DNA of 27,310 bases, from contig JANLYB010000351.1 of the NCBI GenBank assembly GCA_031365425.1, positions 1-27,310 on the forward strand. The letters are read 5' to 3'. This document shows positions 8,579-16,321 of the stretch, piece by piece (position 1 is the stretch's first letter; the number at the start of each line of letters is the position of its first letter). Position numbers and translations under genes: made by a program. This stretch comes from JANXVY01 sp031365425 (lineage in GTDB: Bacteria > Pseudomonadota > Alphaproteobacteria > Rhizobiales > Hyphomicrobiaceae). A model generated the notes under the pieces. It had not been told where the DNA came from, did not search any database, and saw only the letters and a list, made by a program, of their open reading frames with translations.

Positions 8579-8801
8579 AGCCTGCCGTAAATTCGTTTCG
8601 CTGAAAGTCCCAGTGTTCCCGCGATTTCGAACCGACCGTCGGCGGTTCGCGCACCCACGTCAAGGGCTTGTTTGCTCGCGCATCCGCGGTGCCCCAATGA
8701 TGGGGCTGGATGGCAGATGCACAGTGCTTTCGCAACCCTATTGCAGTGCATCCCAGCCACCCGCGCCGGACAGGCGTTCAATTGCCGCGCTTGCGAAAAA
8801 A
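8579..8801. other. lysC-ptsP intergenic region with a hairpin in the ptsP leader
   Basis: This 223-bp gap lies between two minus-strand genes. It contains an inverted repeat CGAACCG (8628-8634) / CGGTTCG (8643-8649) about 50 bp before the ptsP start and a smaller GCCCC/GGGGC repeat at 8691-8706. Either could be a leader structure or a weak terminator. Neither is followed by a T run on the minus strand, and I could not define a promoter. Confidence 0.4.
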
Positions 8802-10064
8802 TCAGCCTGCGTCGAGACCATAAAGAGTATGCAGCGTGCGCACGGCAAGCTCGGCGTAGGCGGCATCAATCAGCACCGAGATCTTGATTTCCGATGTCGA
8901 GATCGCCTGAATGTTAATTCCTTTTTCCGACAACGCCTTAAACATTTGGGCGGCGACGCCGGCGTGGCTGCGCATGCCGATGCCGATGACCGAAATCTTG
9001 ACCACTTCGGCGCTGCTGATGACATCGAAATAGCCGATGTCGGTTTTGGCCGCCTTCAAGACTTCGAGCGCGCGGGGCAATTCGGCGGCCTGAACCGTGA
9101 ACGTCATGTCCGTGCTCTTGCCGTCAGGTGCGACATTCTGGACGATCATATCAACGTTGATACTCGCGTCGGCGAGCGGGCCAAAGATTCGCGCCGCGAC
9201 GCCCGGCTTGTCCATGACCTTGAGGATCGTCACCTTGGCTTCATCCTTGGCATAGGCGATGCCGCTTACAACCTGCTGTTCCACGATCTCTTCCTCGTCA
9301 CAAACAATCGTTCCGATATTTTCAAGCGCACCGGCCTTGACCGGATGCATTTCCTCGGGCTTCACGAAGCTCGACAGCACGCGCACGCGCATGCGGTGCA
9401 CCATCGCAAGTTCGACCGATCGTGTTTGAAGCACTTTCGAGCCGAGCGATGCCATTTCAAGCATCTCCTCATAGGAGACCTTGGGCAGGCGTTTGGCCTT
9501 CGACACGATGCGGGGGTCAGTCGTGTAAACGCCGTCGACGTCCGTGTAGATGTCGCAAACGTCGGCTTTGAGTGCTACCGCCAAAGCGACCGCGCTCGTG
9601 TCCGAGCCGCCACGGCCCAACGTTGCCACGCGATTGGAGTCGGGTTCGACGCCCTGAAAACCGGTCACGACCGCGATTTCGCCGCCGTGAATGCGAGCGG
9701 CCAATTCATCAGCTTGGACATCGAGGATGCGAGCGGAGCCGTGCGCGGTGCTCGTGATCACCGGGATCTGCCAGCCCTGCCAGGAGCGGGCCTGCAAACC
9801 CATCGATTGCAGGACAATCGCCAGCAATCCTGCCGTGACCTGCTCGCCGGTTGCCACCACCGCATCGTATTCGCGCGCGTCGTGCAAAAGGGAGGCTTCG
9901 CGCACCCAGGCCACCAACTGATTGGTCGCGCCCAACATCGCCGAGACAACAACGGCAACTTTGTTACCCGCGTCGACCTCGCGCTTCACGTGGCGCGCCA
10001 CGTTGCGGATGCGCTCTACGTTGGCGACCGATGTGCCGCCGAATTTCATGACGACAACAGCCAT
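8802..10064 (-). CDS. lysC: Aspartate kinase
   Basis: Aspartokinase phosphorylates L-aspartate with ATP, the first step towards lysine, threonine, methionine and diaminopimelate. The 420-residue protein opens MAVVVMKFGGTSVANVERI with the family signature KFGGTS at 7-12. It carries the kinase motifs GRGGSDTSAVALA and YTDVDGVYTTDPR, then two C-terminal ACT domains (from about residue 260, with TILKVMDKPGVAARIF and SVIGIGMRSHAGVAA) that bind inhibitory amino acids. GGAAGGG five bases upstream of ATG 10064 fixes the start; a much longer in-frame reading adds 94 residues without family similarity and runs into ubiG. It is divergent from ubiG across about 230 bp. Confidence 0.96.
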   Translation of the reverse strand: MAVVVMKFGGTSVANVERIRNVARHVKREVDAGNKVAVVVSAMLGATNQLVAWVREASLLHDAREYDAVVATGEQVTAGLLAIVLQSMGLQARSWQGWQIPVITSTAHGSARILDVQADELAARIHGGEIAVVTGFQGVEPDSNRVATLGRGGSDTSAVALAVALKADVCDIYTDVDGVYTTDPRIVSKAKRLPKVSYEEMLEMASLGSKVLQTRSVELAMVHRMRVRVLSSFVKPEEMHPVKAGALENIGTIVCDEEEIVEQQVVSGIAYAKDEAKVTILKVMDKPGVAARIFGPLADASINVDMIVQNVAPDGKSTDMTFTVQAAELPRALEVLKAAKTDIGYFDVISSAEVVKISVIGIGMRSHAGVAAQMFKALSEKGINIQAISTSEIKISVLIDAAYAELAVRTLHTLYGLDAG

Positions 10065-10296
10065 TTCGCCCTTCCATAAGTGTCTGGCCTTGGAATCTTG
10101 GCCCGTTTTGAATTTCGGCGGATCAATACCGGCTGTGGCGTCCGCCTGCAACATCTTATGCCTCACGCGCCATGGCGCTCCGGCGGGGCGCGGCTCGCCG
10201 CGGGTCGCGTGGCTCCCTTGCCCTGCGGGCGAAGCATAGGCTCTTAGTTGACGAGGCACGTTTTCAATCCGGCGGCTGGCGGTTATATTGCGGGTC

Positions 10297-11055
10297 ATGC
10301 AACAGCCCAGCCCCCCCAATACAACGTCGCCCACGCTCGATCCCAATGAAGTCGAACGGTTTGCCCGTATGGCCGCCGATTGGTGGGATCCAAAGGGGCA
10401 ATTCCGCCCGCTCCACGAGCTGGGTCCGGCCCGTATGCAATATCTGCGCGATGAAATGATGCGGCATTTCCAGCGGACCAGCTTGGATCAGCCGCTGGCG
10501 GGATTGCGCGTCATGGACATCGGCTGCGGCGGCGGCCTTGTCGCGGAGCCGCTCGCGCGGATGGGCGCAACTGTGACCGGAATCGATCCAGGGGCCGATA
10601 CGATAGCCGCAGCTCGGGCGCATGCGGAGCCGCAGGAATTGGCCATCGATTACAGGGTGGCGCGGATCGAGGAGATCGCCGAGAGCGGCGAGACGTTCGA
10701 TGTCGTGACCTGTCTCGAAGTGGTCGAGCATATCCCCGACGTGGCGGCGTTTTTGAAGGCGGCTGCGCGGTGTGTGCGGCCCGGCGGGCTGTTGATTGCC
10801 TCGACGCTCAATCGCACGATGAAGTCCTACGCGCTCGCGATTGTGGCCGCCGAATATATTCTCCGTTGGCTGCCGCCCGGCACGCACGACTGGAACCGGT
10901 TCGTCCGGCCTGAGGAAATGACGATCTATTTCGCGCGCGCGGGTTTGGCGGCGCCGCGCTTTACCGGGCTGGTGCTCGATCCCATTCGCGATCGCTGGTC
11001 GCTGTCGGCGGATACCGACGTCAATTACTTTGCAGCGGCGGCACGGGTTGGCTGA
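10297..11055 (+). CDS. ubiG: Ubiquinone biosynthesis O-methyltransferase UbiG
   Basis: UbiG carries out both O-methylation steps of ubiquinone synthesis with S-adenosylmethionine. The 252-residue product has the typical start (VERFARMAADWWDPKGQF), the SAM-binding motif MDIGCGGGLVAEPLARMG (73-90) and the family segment CLEVVEHIPD, followed by STLNRTMKSYALAIVAAEYI and LPPGTHDWNRFVRPEE, both highly characteristic. The ATG at 10297 is preferred; a TTG nine bases upstream is in frame but gives only three extra residues. The ribosome binding site is poor. The pairing of divergent lysC and ubiG is common in Hyphomicrobiales. Confidence 0.97.
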   Translation: MQQPSPPNTTSPTLDPNEVERFARMAADWWDPKGQFRPLHELGPARMQYLRDEMMRHFQRTSLDQPLAGLRVMDIGCGGGLVAEPLARMGATVTGIDPGADTIAAARAHAEPQELAIDYRVARIEEIAESGETFDVVTCLEVVEHIPDVAAFLKAAARCVRPGGLLIASTLNRTMKSYALAIVAAEYILRWLPPGTHDWNRFVRPEEMTIYFARAGLAAPRFTGLVLDPIRDRWSLSADTDVNYFAAAARVG

Positions 11056-11137
11056 TCCGTTCGCTTTCCAAGTGGGCTATCGCCCGCACTCATTGTGGAG
11101 CGCAGCTCCCGAACCCTCAGTTCTTTCCGGACTTTTC

Positions 11138-11329
11138 ATGACTCGTGCAAAGAGTGCGCCTCGCAAGAGGCCTGCCAAGGCGGAATTGCCAGTCAAGGTG
11201 TGTGCAGCGTGCGGCCGGCCGTTTTCGTGGCGCAAGACGTGGGAGCGCGTTTGGTCCGAAGTCAAATATTGCTCGGACAGGTGCAGGGGATCTCGTCACG
11301 GCGCACGTGCAACACGGAAGCCGACGTAG
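11138..11329 (+). CDS. DUF2256 domain-containing small zinc-ribbon-like protein
   Basis: A 63-residue basic protein. Residues about 16-52 match the DUF2256 pattern: LPVKVCAACGRPFSWRK, then WERVWSEVKYCSDRCR. The four cysteines (CxxC, then CxxxC) probably bind one metal ion. The function of the family is unknown. An in-frame upstream start would add 36 residues that overlap the end of ubiG and are not part of the family, so ATG 11138 is chosen. The last 34 bp overlap tail-to-tail with the SUMF1-like gene on the other strand. It follows ubiG by 82 bp and may be co-transcribed with it. Confidence 0.85.
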   Translation: MTRAKSAPRKRPAKAELPVKVCAACGRPFSWRKTWERVWSEVKYCSDRCRGSRHGARATRKPT

Positions 11330-12177
11330 AAGCTGCGATAGGCTGGAGGATCGCCATAGCGGATGGCCGAGCGCAGATATTTGGGACGGTCATTCCAGCC
11401 TCCGCCGCGGACGACGTAGGTTTGGCAGTGCGGGTTCGTGGCGGCTGAGCCGTCCGGAGCTGCTTTTTCGTAGTTGTCCTCATAGCAATCCTGCGTCCAT
11501 TCCCAGACGTTGCCGTGCATGTCGTGCAAGCCAAACGCGTTTGGGGGAAACGACCCGATGGGCGCGGTCTGCCGGTTGTCCCATTCGCTGCCACAACCGT
11601 CGCAGTTAGCGGCTCCCTTGCCGATCTGATCACCCCAGGAATAAAAGGTGGCCGACCCGGCGCGCGCGGCGTACTCCCATTCGGCCTCGGTCAGAAGGCG
11701 ATAGGTGTGGCCAGACGTGCGCGACAGCCAGGGAAGATAGGTTGCCGTTACGTCGTTCCAGGATACGTCGAGCACGGGGCGGGATCCGCGCCCCCAGCCT
11801 TGGTCGTTGGGCCTATGTTGGCAGCCGCCATCGGCCACACAGGCGTCCCATTGTTCGAACGAAATTTCATATCTGCCGATGGCGATTGGGTTGGCGAGTG
11901 AGACGCGATGAACCGGCGTTTCGTCGCCGCTGTTGTCTTGCGAGCCCATGTCGAAGCTTCCTGCCGGAACGACGACCATCTCGGGACACTGCGCGCATTC
12001 GATGAAACGTTCGCCGGACTTGTGGCATTTGCCAATGATGTCGCTGCCCACGACGACTCCGTCACAGGGGCTGGCGTTGGCTTGGCTTGCCGACGGCTGA
12101 GGTTGTTTCGCGTTAGCGACGCCGACGACGGTCAGCATTGCGATGACGACGACTATTGCGATGGACAACGGGCTCAT
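11296..12177 (-). CDS. Secreted SUMF1/FGE-fold protein lacking the catalytic cysteines
   Basis: A 293-residue protein with a signal peptide (about 1-23, SIAIVVVIAMLTVVGVANA) and a sulfatase-modifying-factor domain from about 65 to the end: CPEMVVVPAGSFDMGS, PVHRVSL, YRLLTEAEWEYAARAG, GLHDMHGNVWEWTQDCY and VVRGGGWNDRPKYLRSAIR. True formylglycine-generating enzymes have two cysteines in the segment after RGG(S)W; here those positions appear to be Asp263 and Leu268, so it should not make formylglycine. Several other cysteines are present (for example NCDGCG and ECAQCPE) and may form disulfides in the periplasm. It starts 18 bp after the DUF3429 gene, probably as one operon. Role unknown. Confidence 0.88.
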   Translation of the reverse strand: MSPLSIAIVVVIAMLTVVGVANAKQPQPSASQANASPCDGVVVGSDIIGKCHKSGERFIECAQCPEMVVVPAGSFDMGSQDNSGDETPVHRVSLANPIAIGRYEISFEQWDACVADGGCQHRPNDQGWGRGSRPVLDVSWNDVTATYLPWLSRTSGHTYRLLTEAEWEYAARAGSATFYSWGDQIGKGAANCDGCGSEWDNRQTAPIGSFPPNAFGLHDMHGNVWEWTQDCYEDNYEKAAPDGSAATNPHCQTYVVRGGGWNDRPKYLRSAIRYGDPPAYRSFYVGFRVARAP

Positions 12178-12195
12178 TTTTCACCGGTCAAGCGC

Positions 12196-12654
12196 TCAGG
12201 TCAGGATCGACGCGAAAAACAGGCACGTGACAACGATCAGGGTCAAGGGCCAGCGCAGGTGGGCGTACCAAGTGGGGGCAAAGCCGCGCCGGACGGAGCC
12301 GACGTCGTAAGCCAGGAGCAAGGCGAACGCTGCGGCCATGATGCGCAGTGCCACGCTGGTGGGGAAAAACGCCAGCGCGAACCACGCGATCAGTGCAGGC
12401 GCGACGCTTGCCGCGTAAGTCCAACTGGCATCACGGCGGCCGCCGAATTCGCTCATCGCCAGCCCCCAGTGGACTGCGCCCATGAAGGAGAGCGTGGTGG
12501 CTGCGTACTGCGCGAGCACGAGCAACGGCTGGCGGCCGAACGGCTCGATGCTCCAAAGCGGCGCCAGCGTGAGAGCGATGAACGGCAACAGGCCGGCCGC
12601 GCTCAGCGTGAGCGCCGCTGTTGGGATTGCCGTCGAAAATCGTGGGCTCGTCAT
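12196..12654 (-). CDS. DUF3429 domain-containing membrane protein
   Basis: A 152-residue, very hydrophobic protein with about five predicted membrane segments. The segment FMGAVHWGLAMSEFGG (58-73) is the hallmark of DUF3429, a family of unknown function in proteobacteria; His62 and Trp63 are conserved in it. The ATG at 12654 is chosen; an in-frame TTG ten codons upstream is less likely, and GGAG lies about 11 bp before the ATG. The SUMF1-like gene follows 18 bp downstream, which suggests a joint role in the envelope, although nothing in the sequence shows what. Confidence 0.85.
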   Translation of the reverse strand: MTSPRFSTAIPTAALTLSAAGLLPFIALTLAPLWSIEPFGRQPLLVLAQYAATTLSFMGAVHWGLAMSEFGGRRDASWTYAASVAPALIAWFALAFFPTSVALRIMAAAFALLLAYDVGSVRRGFAPTWYAHLRWPLTLIVVTCLFFASILT

Positions 12655-12714
12655 GCCGGGGTCAGCTCCATTTTTGCTTGCCAAAGATAAGGCTCAAAGA
12701 GGGCCATGTCTTTG

Positions 12715-12762
12715 GAGTCCGGCGCTCACGCCGGCGCCTCTTTGGCGCTTCAGTCACCCAAG
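12715..12762 (+). repeat. Double-hairpin repeat, copy 1
   Basis: This copy reads GAGTCCGGCGCTCACGCCGG and then GCGCCTCTTTGGCGC, followed by a tail similar to copy 2. It can form CCGGCG/CGCCGG (12719-12724 with 12729-12734) or GCGCC/GGCGC (12734-12738 with 12744-12748). About 80% of bases match copy 2 (13059-13106). It lies inside a possible 25-codon frame at 12706-12783 (starting MSLESGAHAG), which lacks a good ribosome site. Confidence 0.65.
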
Positions 12763-12783
12763 AGGGCGACCGCTGTCTCTTGA

Positions 12784-13040
12784 TGCACTGTGGCGTTAAC
12801 CGCGCGCTGTTTCAACCTCGTGCGCTCCCCATGTCGCCGATTGCGGTGGCAAAGGTTCGCCAGGTTGCAGGGCCACGCCGTTTCGAGGCCACAAAGCCTC
12901 AGTTTGGAGCAGAATTCTGCGCACTGTCACTCTGCCGCGAAATTCTGCTGTTCGTCCGTGACGCAGCTCAAATTCGGCCTCGTTAAGGCTTCATTCACCA
13001 CAAATGCGCTGATATTGGCTCGATATGGAGTGAGCTGAAC
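12784..13040. other. Gene-free stretch between the two repeat copies
   Basis: No credible gene is visible here; the gene-free interval between the DUF3429 start and the LysM lipoprotein start totals nearly 490 bp including both repeats. It contains a 12-bp perfect palindrome, GCAGAATTCTGC (12909-12920), whose half AATTCTGC recurs at 12941-12948, and a single GTTAACC (12794-12800) that resembles half of a CtrA-type site. The LysM gene promoter probably lies here. Confidence 0.45.
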
Positions 13041-13058
13041 ATGGCGGACACTTTTTTT

Positions 13059-13106
13059 GAGTCCGGCGCTTGCGCCGGCACCTCTTCGGTGCCTCGGTCT
13101 GCCAAG
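13059..13106 (+). repeat. Double-hairpin repeat, copy 2
   Basis: Second copy of the element at 12715-12762. It forms CCGGCG/CGCCGG (13063-13068 with 13073-13078) and GGCACC/GGTGCC (13077-13082 with 13088-13093, loop TCTTC). Relative to copy 1, a G-C pair in the second stem is replaced by A-T on both sides, a compensatory change that supports selection for the structure. It lies just upstream of the preferred LysM lipoprotein start. Confidence 0.65.
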
Positions 13107-13142
13107 GTGCGGGCCGCCTTCTTGGTTTGGGACGCGCGCACT

Positions 13143-13547
13143 ATGACATTATCCTCGAACGCAACCCGGATGGCTGCACGTTGCGCGGCAGTTGCCGGCG
13201 CCTTGCTGGTTGGGGCGTGCAGCGGCGGGCAGAGCCAGATGTTCGACAAGCCCAGCTGGAGCCTTGCAGACAAGCCACCGGTATCGCTGGGCGGTCCGGG
13301 CGCTGTGCAGAAGGCGGAACCGGCTCCTGGTCCGGTTTATGAATATCGCGGCGGACGCGATCCTGTGACCGGGATGGTGCGAGGCGATGCACCAACAAGT
13401 CCACGCCTGATCGAGATCCGCAAGGGCGACACGCTGCACGGGCTTTCGCTGACGTATCATGTGAGCGTCAAGGCGCTGATGGAAGCGAACAACCTTACAA
13501 GCACAAACATTGTGCCGGGGAAGAAGCTGGTGATTCCGGCGAGTTAA
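13143..13547 (+). CDS. Small LysM-domain lipoprotein
   Basis: A 134-residue protein with a lipoprotein signal (hydrophobic AAVAGALLVGAC, lipidated Cys26) and one C-terminal LysM domain (about 86-133: LIEIRKGDTLHGLSLTYHVS, then NIVPGKKLVIPAS). LysM binds N-acetylglucosamine in peptidoglycan, so the protein probably tethers to the wall from a membrane. It resembles the N-terminal half of NlpD/DipM-type proteins but has no M23 peptidase domain. The start is uncertain: ATG 13143 gives a proper signal peptide but has a weak ribosome site, while the in-frame ATG 13041 has GGAG upstream but adds 34 residues encoded by the repeat element before the signal sequence. Confidence 0.8.
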   Translation: MTLSSNATRMAARCAAVAGALLVGACSGGQSQMFDKPSWSLADKPPVSLGGPGAVQKAEPAPGPVYEYRGGRDPVTGMVRGDAPTSPRLIEIRKGDTLHGLSLTYHVSVKALMEANNLTSTNIVPGKKLVIPAS

Positions 13548-13552
13548 GGACG

Positions 13553-13570
13553 CCGGAAAGGTCCGGTTTT
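13553..13570 (+). terminator. Probable intrinsic terminator after the LysM gene
   Basis: CCGGA (13553-13557) pairs with TCCGG (13562-13566) across a 4-base loop and is followed directly by TTTT. It lies 5 bp after the LysM stop codon. The stem is short, so termination may be partial. Confidence 0.5.
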
Positions 13571-14051
13571 AATCGCCGGGCGGTCCGTCATCGCTGACAC
13601 TGGAATTGGCGGCCTTGGGAACCAAAAGCTATAGTTTTTATAATCCAGATTACGACCGCATATTGCAGAGCTGACCACGTCGAAGGCTTTCTCCGCATAC
13701 AATCCCGGCATACCTTCTTTGCCGCCATTGTGTTGGCGCCGGCAGCATCCTGCCGGTAACGATGAGCCATCACTAGAAGTCGCACCCAACACTGGCCGCA
13801 TCAGTAGCGGCCGCCAAGAGCGGTCCCAGCGAAAGCCCCTCTTCATGCGGTCGGCAACGAAAGGCACTCGCGGAACCGGGCGCTTGAGGAAGCTTGTTTT
13901 CAAGCAGTCACCGTCTTTAGTGGCGTACAGCGCTGCGCGCATACCCATCGTAACGCGATGACATCTGCGAGTAATCGTCTAATTTTTAGTGCTTTAGCTG
14001 CGAGTTGGTGCGCAGCCTGTCACCAGCGGGATACTTTGCGAGGAGAAGGCG
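13571..14051. other. Gene-free, hairpin-rich stretch before the two-component system
   Basis: About 480 bp with no recognisable gene. A minus-strand frame of 134 codons covers part of it, but its product has no familiar pattern and its upstream signals are poor. The stretch holds three clear hairpins: CCGGCAG/CTGCCGG (13739-13756), GGCCGC/GCGGCC (13794-13812) and GCTTG/CAAGC with a TTTT loop (13892-13905). It is locally richer in A+T near its right end, where the kinase promoter should be. Confidence 0.45.
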
Positions 14052-15674
14052 ATGACGCCTTTCAAATTTACGACATTGCAGCGAGCGTTCCTCGACAACA
14101 TTCCGGACATGGCATGGCTGAAAGACAGACACTCACGCTATGAGGCTGTTAATGACGCATACGTGAAAGCATGCGGTTTAAGTCAATCCCAGATCGTTGG
14201 AAAGTCGCCGCGGGAAATCTGGCCGCGCGAGATCGCCGATGTTTATGTTCGCACCGATCGAGCGGTTTTGCGGCGCGGAGAGGGGCGGCGCTACGAGGAG
14301 ATGCGCACGCTCGCCGATGGGACGGTACACTGGTTTGATACGATCAAATCACCGGTGGTCGACGAAGAGGGGCGGATTACAGGGACGGTCGGGATTTCAC
14401 GCGACATCACCGATCGCAAAGCGGCTGAAGCCGCATTGATACGTCTGAACCAACTCTATGCGGCGCGCAGCCAAATCCATCAGGTTATGGTCCGTGCTGA
14501 CAATGAACACAAACTGATCGAGCGAACCTGCAGAATATTAAAAAATATAGGGAAAATCGAACTCGTGGTTGCCACTGCAGTCGATGAACATTCATCAGAA
14601 ACGTTGCTGGCGGTCGTTGCGCAAGCCCCCGTCAACCGCGACCGCGTAAGGGGAATATTCGCAAATGGTCCGATAAGCAGCGGTGTGGAACTCGAGGCGG
14701 AAAACGTGCGCTCGCGTTGGGGGCACTCGGACGACGCAAGCCCATTGATCCGTTCAATCTTGCAGGCCTGCGAACTCCATTTTTTCACGACCTTGTTGAT
14801 AGTTAAGGGCGGGAAAGGCGCCTATTCTCTGACGCTGGCCGCAAACGCAGACGACCTCTTGTCTGACGAGGTTGGTCAGGTCATGGCCGCATTTTCCGAT
14901 GACCTTTCATTCGCGCTGGATGCGATGGCCGAGACGCAGCGGCGGCGGGAGGTCGAGATTGCGCTAAGAGACTCCCGCCAACGATTGAGAGAACTATCTC
15001 TGTTCCGCCAAACGATGATCGAACAAGAGCGGAAGCGAATTTCCCGCGAGCTGCACGACGAACTGGGCCAGACCTTGACGGCCATAAAGCTCGGTCTTGG
15101 TTGGATGCGGGATCGAACGGCAACGTCTGATAATGACCTGCTAGGCAAGATCCACGAAATCATGTCGATGGTCGACACCGCGGTGGTCGATCTGCGCCGG
15201 ATCGCATCGGACTTGCGCCCGCTCATGCTCGACGAACTTGGGCTGGTTGCTGCTATTGAATGGCTTGCTTCTAGTTTTGCGGAGCGCAATGGAATTTCGG
15301 TGGCGCTATCGCTCGCACCCCTCAAAACTGAATTGCCGCCTGACATAAGCACCGCCGCGTTTCGGATTGTGCAGGAGGCACTGACAAACGTTGTGCGCCA
15401 TGCCAAAGCGAGCCGGGTGGAAATCACGACGTTAGAACGTGATGGCATTCTCGCCGTCACGATCAGTGACAACGGACAGGGGATCAAACCTCTATCGTCT
15501 TCCCGTAAAACGGCCTTCGGCATCCTTGGAATGCAGGAACGCACACAAATGCTAGGCGGGACCTTCCAAATTTGTGGCAATGTCGAAAAAGGTACGGCCG
15601 TTCAAGTGCGATTGCCGACCACCTCTCAAGCAACATCCGATTTCGAACATGATAGATTTGCTGATCGCGGATGA
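14052..15674 (+). CDS. Cytosolic PAS/GAF-like sensor histidine kinase, HisKA_3 (NarX/DegS) type
   Basis: A 540-residue kinase without membrane segments. An N-terminal PAS/PAC module spans about 8-125 (FLDNIPDMAWLKDRHSRYEA, then TGTVGISRDITDRKAAE). A GAF-like module at about 130-290 starts LNQLYAARSQIHQVMVRAD. The HisKA_3 dimerisation helix has the phospho-acceptor His335 in RELHDELGQTLTAIKLGLG, and a HATPase domain has QEALTNVVRHAKAS, DNGQGI (473-478) and FGILGMQERTQMLGG. The strong site GAGGAGAAGG before ATG 14052 fixes the start. The response regulator overlaps its end by 26 bp. The signal is probably intracellular; no haem or flavin ligand can be assigned with certainty. Confidence 0.93.
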   Translation: MTPFKFTTLQRAFLDNIPDMAWLKDRHSRYEAVNDAYVKACGLSQSQIVGKSPREIWPREIADVYVRTDRAVLRRGEGRRYEEMRTLADGTVHWFDTIKSPVVDEEGRITGTVGISRDITDRKAAEAALIRLNQLYAARSQIHQVMVRADNEHKLIERTCRILKNIGKIELVVATAVDEHSSETLLAVVAQAPVNRDRVRGIFANGPISSGVELEAENVRSRWGHSDDASPLIRSILQACELHFFTTLLIVKGGKGAYSLTLAANADDLLSDEVGQVMAAFSDDLSFALDAMAETQRRREVEIALRDSRQRLRELSLFRQTMIEQERKRISRELHDELGQTLTAIKLGLGWMRDRTATSDNDLLGKIHEIMSMVDTAVVDLRRIASDLRPLMLDELGLVAAIEWLASSFAERNGISVALSLAPLKTELPPDISTAAFRIVQEALTNVVRHAKASRVEITTLERDGILAVTISDNGQGIKPLSSSRKTAFGILGMQERTQMLGGTFQICGNVEKGTAVQVRLPTTSQATSDFEHDRFADRG

Positions 15675-16281
15675 CCACACGATGTTCCGGGCCGGGCTGC
15701 GGCAGCTCCTGGAAGGCACGGCCTCAATATGCATTCGAGGCGAGGCACGAGACGGTGAAGAACTGCTAAGCTTGCTGAAATCGGCACCCTGTGACGTCGT
15801 CCTGCTGGATCTATCGATGCCAGGCAAAAGCGGGCTCGCCATGATCCGCGAAATCCGCAGTAAATACCCCCATGTTCGCATTCTCGTCATGAGTATGCAC
15901 GATGAGCAACAATATATTGTCGAGGCATTGCGTGCTGGTGCTGCGGGATACATCACCAAGGCGAGCGCCGTCGATCAATTGCTTCTTGGTTTGGAAGCGG
16001 TATCGACAGGCAAGCCATTCGTCAGCGCATCGGCCTCGCTTGGTATCATTCAACAGTTGTGCGCAAGGAGCGACGTCGCTTCTCACGACAGGTTGACGGG
16101 CCGGGAGCGCCAGATTTTTCGCCTATTGGTCAAGGGCCAAAGAATATCGATAATCGCGGATGAACTCGGGATCAGCGTGAAAACGGCGAGCACGCATAAG
16201 AAGAATATTCTCGAAAAAATGAACTTCGCTACCACGGCCGAGTTGATCCGCTATGCCTTGCAGCATGGCCTCACGGATTGA
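15649..16281 (+). CDS. NarL/FixJ-family response regulator
   Basis: A 210-residue regulator paired with the preceding kinase. The receiver domain (1-120) has the acidic pair DD in LLIADDH, the phospho-acceptor Asp54 in VVLLDLSMPG, and the conserved Lys in AGYITKAS. The C-terminal LuxR-type helix-turn-helix (about 145-205) reads LTGRERQIFRLLVKGQRIS, then ELGISVKTASTHKKNILEKM. ATG 15649 is chosen because the receiver fold begins immediately (MIDLLIADDH); a longer in-frame reading extends into the kinase gene without family similarity. The overlap with the kinase implies coupled translation. The four catabolic genes begin 135 bp downstream on the same strand and are candidate targets, by position only. 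Confidence 0.94.
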   Translation: MIDLLIADDHTMFRAGLRQLLEGTASICIRGEARDGEELLSLLKSAPCDVVLLDLSMPGKSGLAMIREIRSKYPHVRILVMSMHDEQQYIVEALRAGAAGYITKASAVDQLLLGLEAVSTGKPFVSASASLGIIQQLCARSDVASHDRLTGRERQIFRLLVKGQRISIIADELGISVKTASTHKKNILEKMNFATTAELIRYALQHGLTD

Positions 16282-16321
16282 GACCGCTCTTCGCGCGACA
16301 TCGCCCGTCACGTTATCTGGC

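Noticed and set aside
8496..10079. 527-codon plus-strand open frame opposite lysC and the lysC-ptsP gap
   Set aside because: Antisense shadow of lysC; no domain, no ribosome site, and it runs through a probable regulatory gap.
10065..10346. 94-residue N-terminal extension of aspartate kinase
   Set aside because: The extension overlaps ubiG, lacks family similarity, and the ATG at 10064 has a strong ribosome site directly upstream and the canonical N-terminus.
12706..12783. 25-codon frame starting MSLESGAHAG as a leader peptide
   Set aside because: No convincing ribosome site, no downstream gene on the same strand until after 13000, and the similarity to copy 2 is explained by the DNA repeat.
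13544..13948. 134-codon minus-strand open frame after the LysM gene
   Set aside because: The product has no recognisable pattern, spans several hairpins, and has no good ribosome site; treated as non-coding, though a lineage-specific gene cannot be fully excluded.
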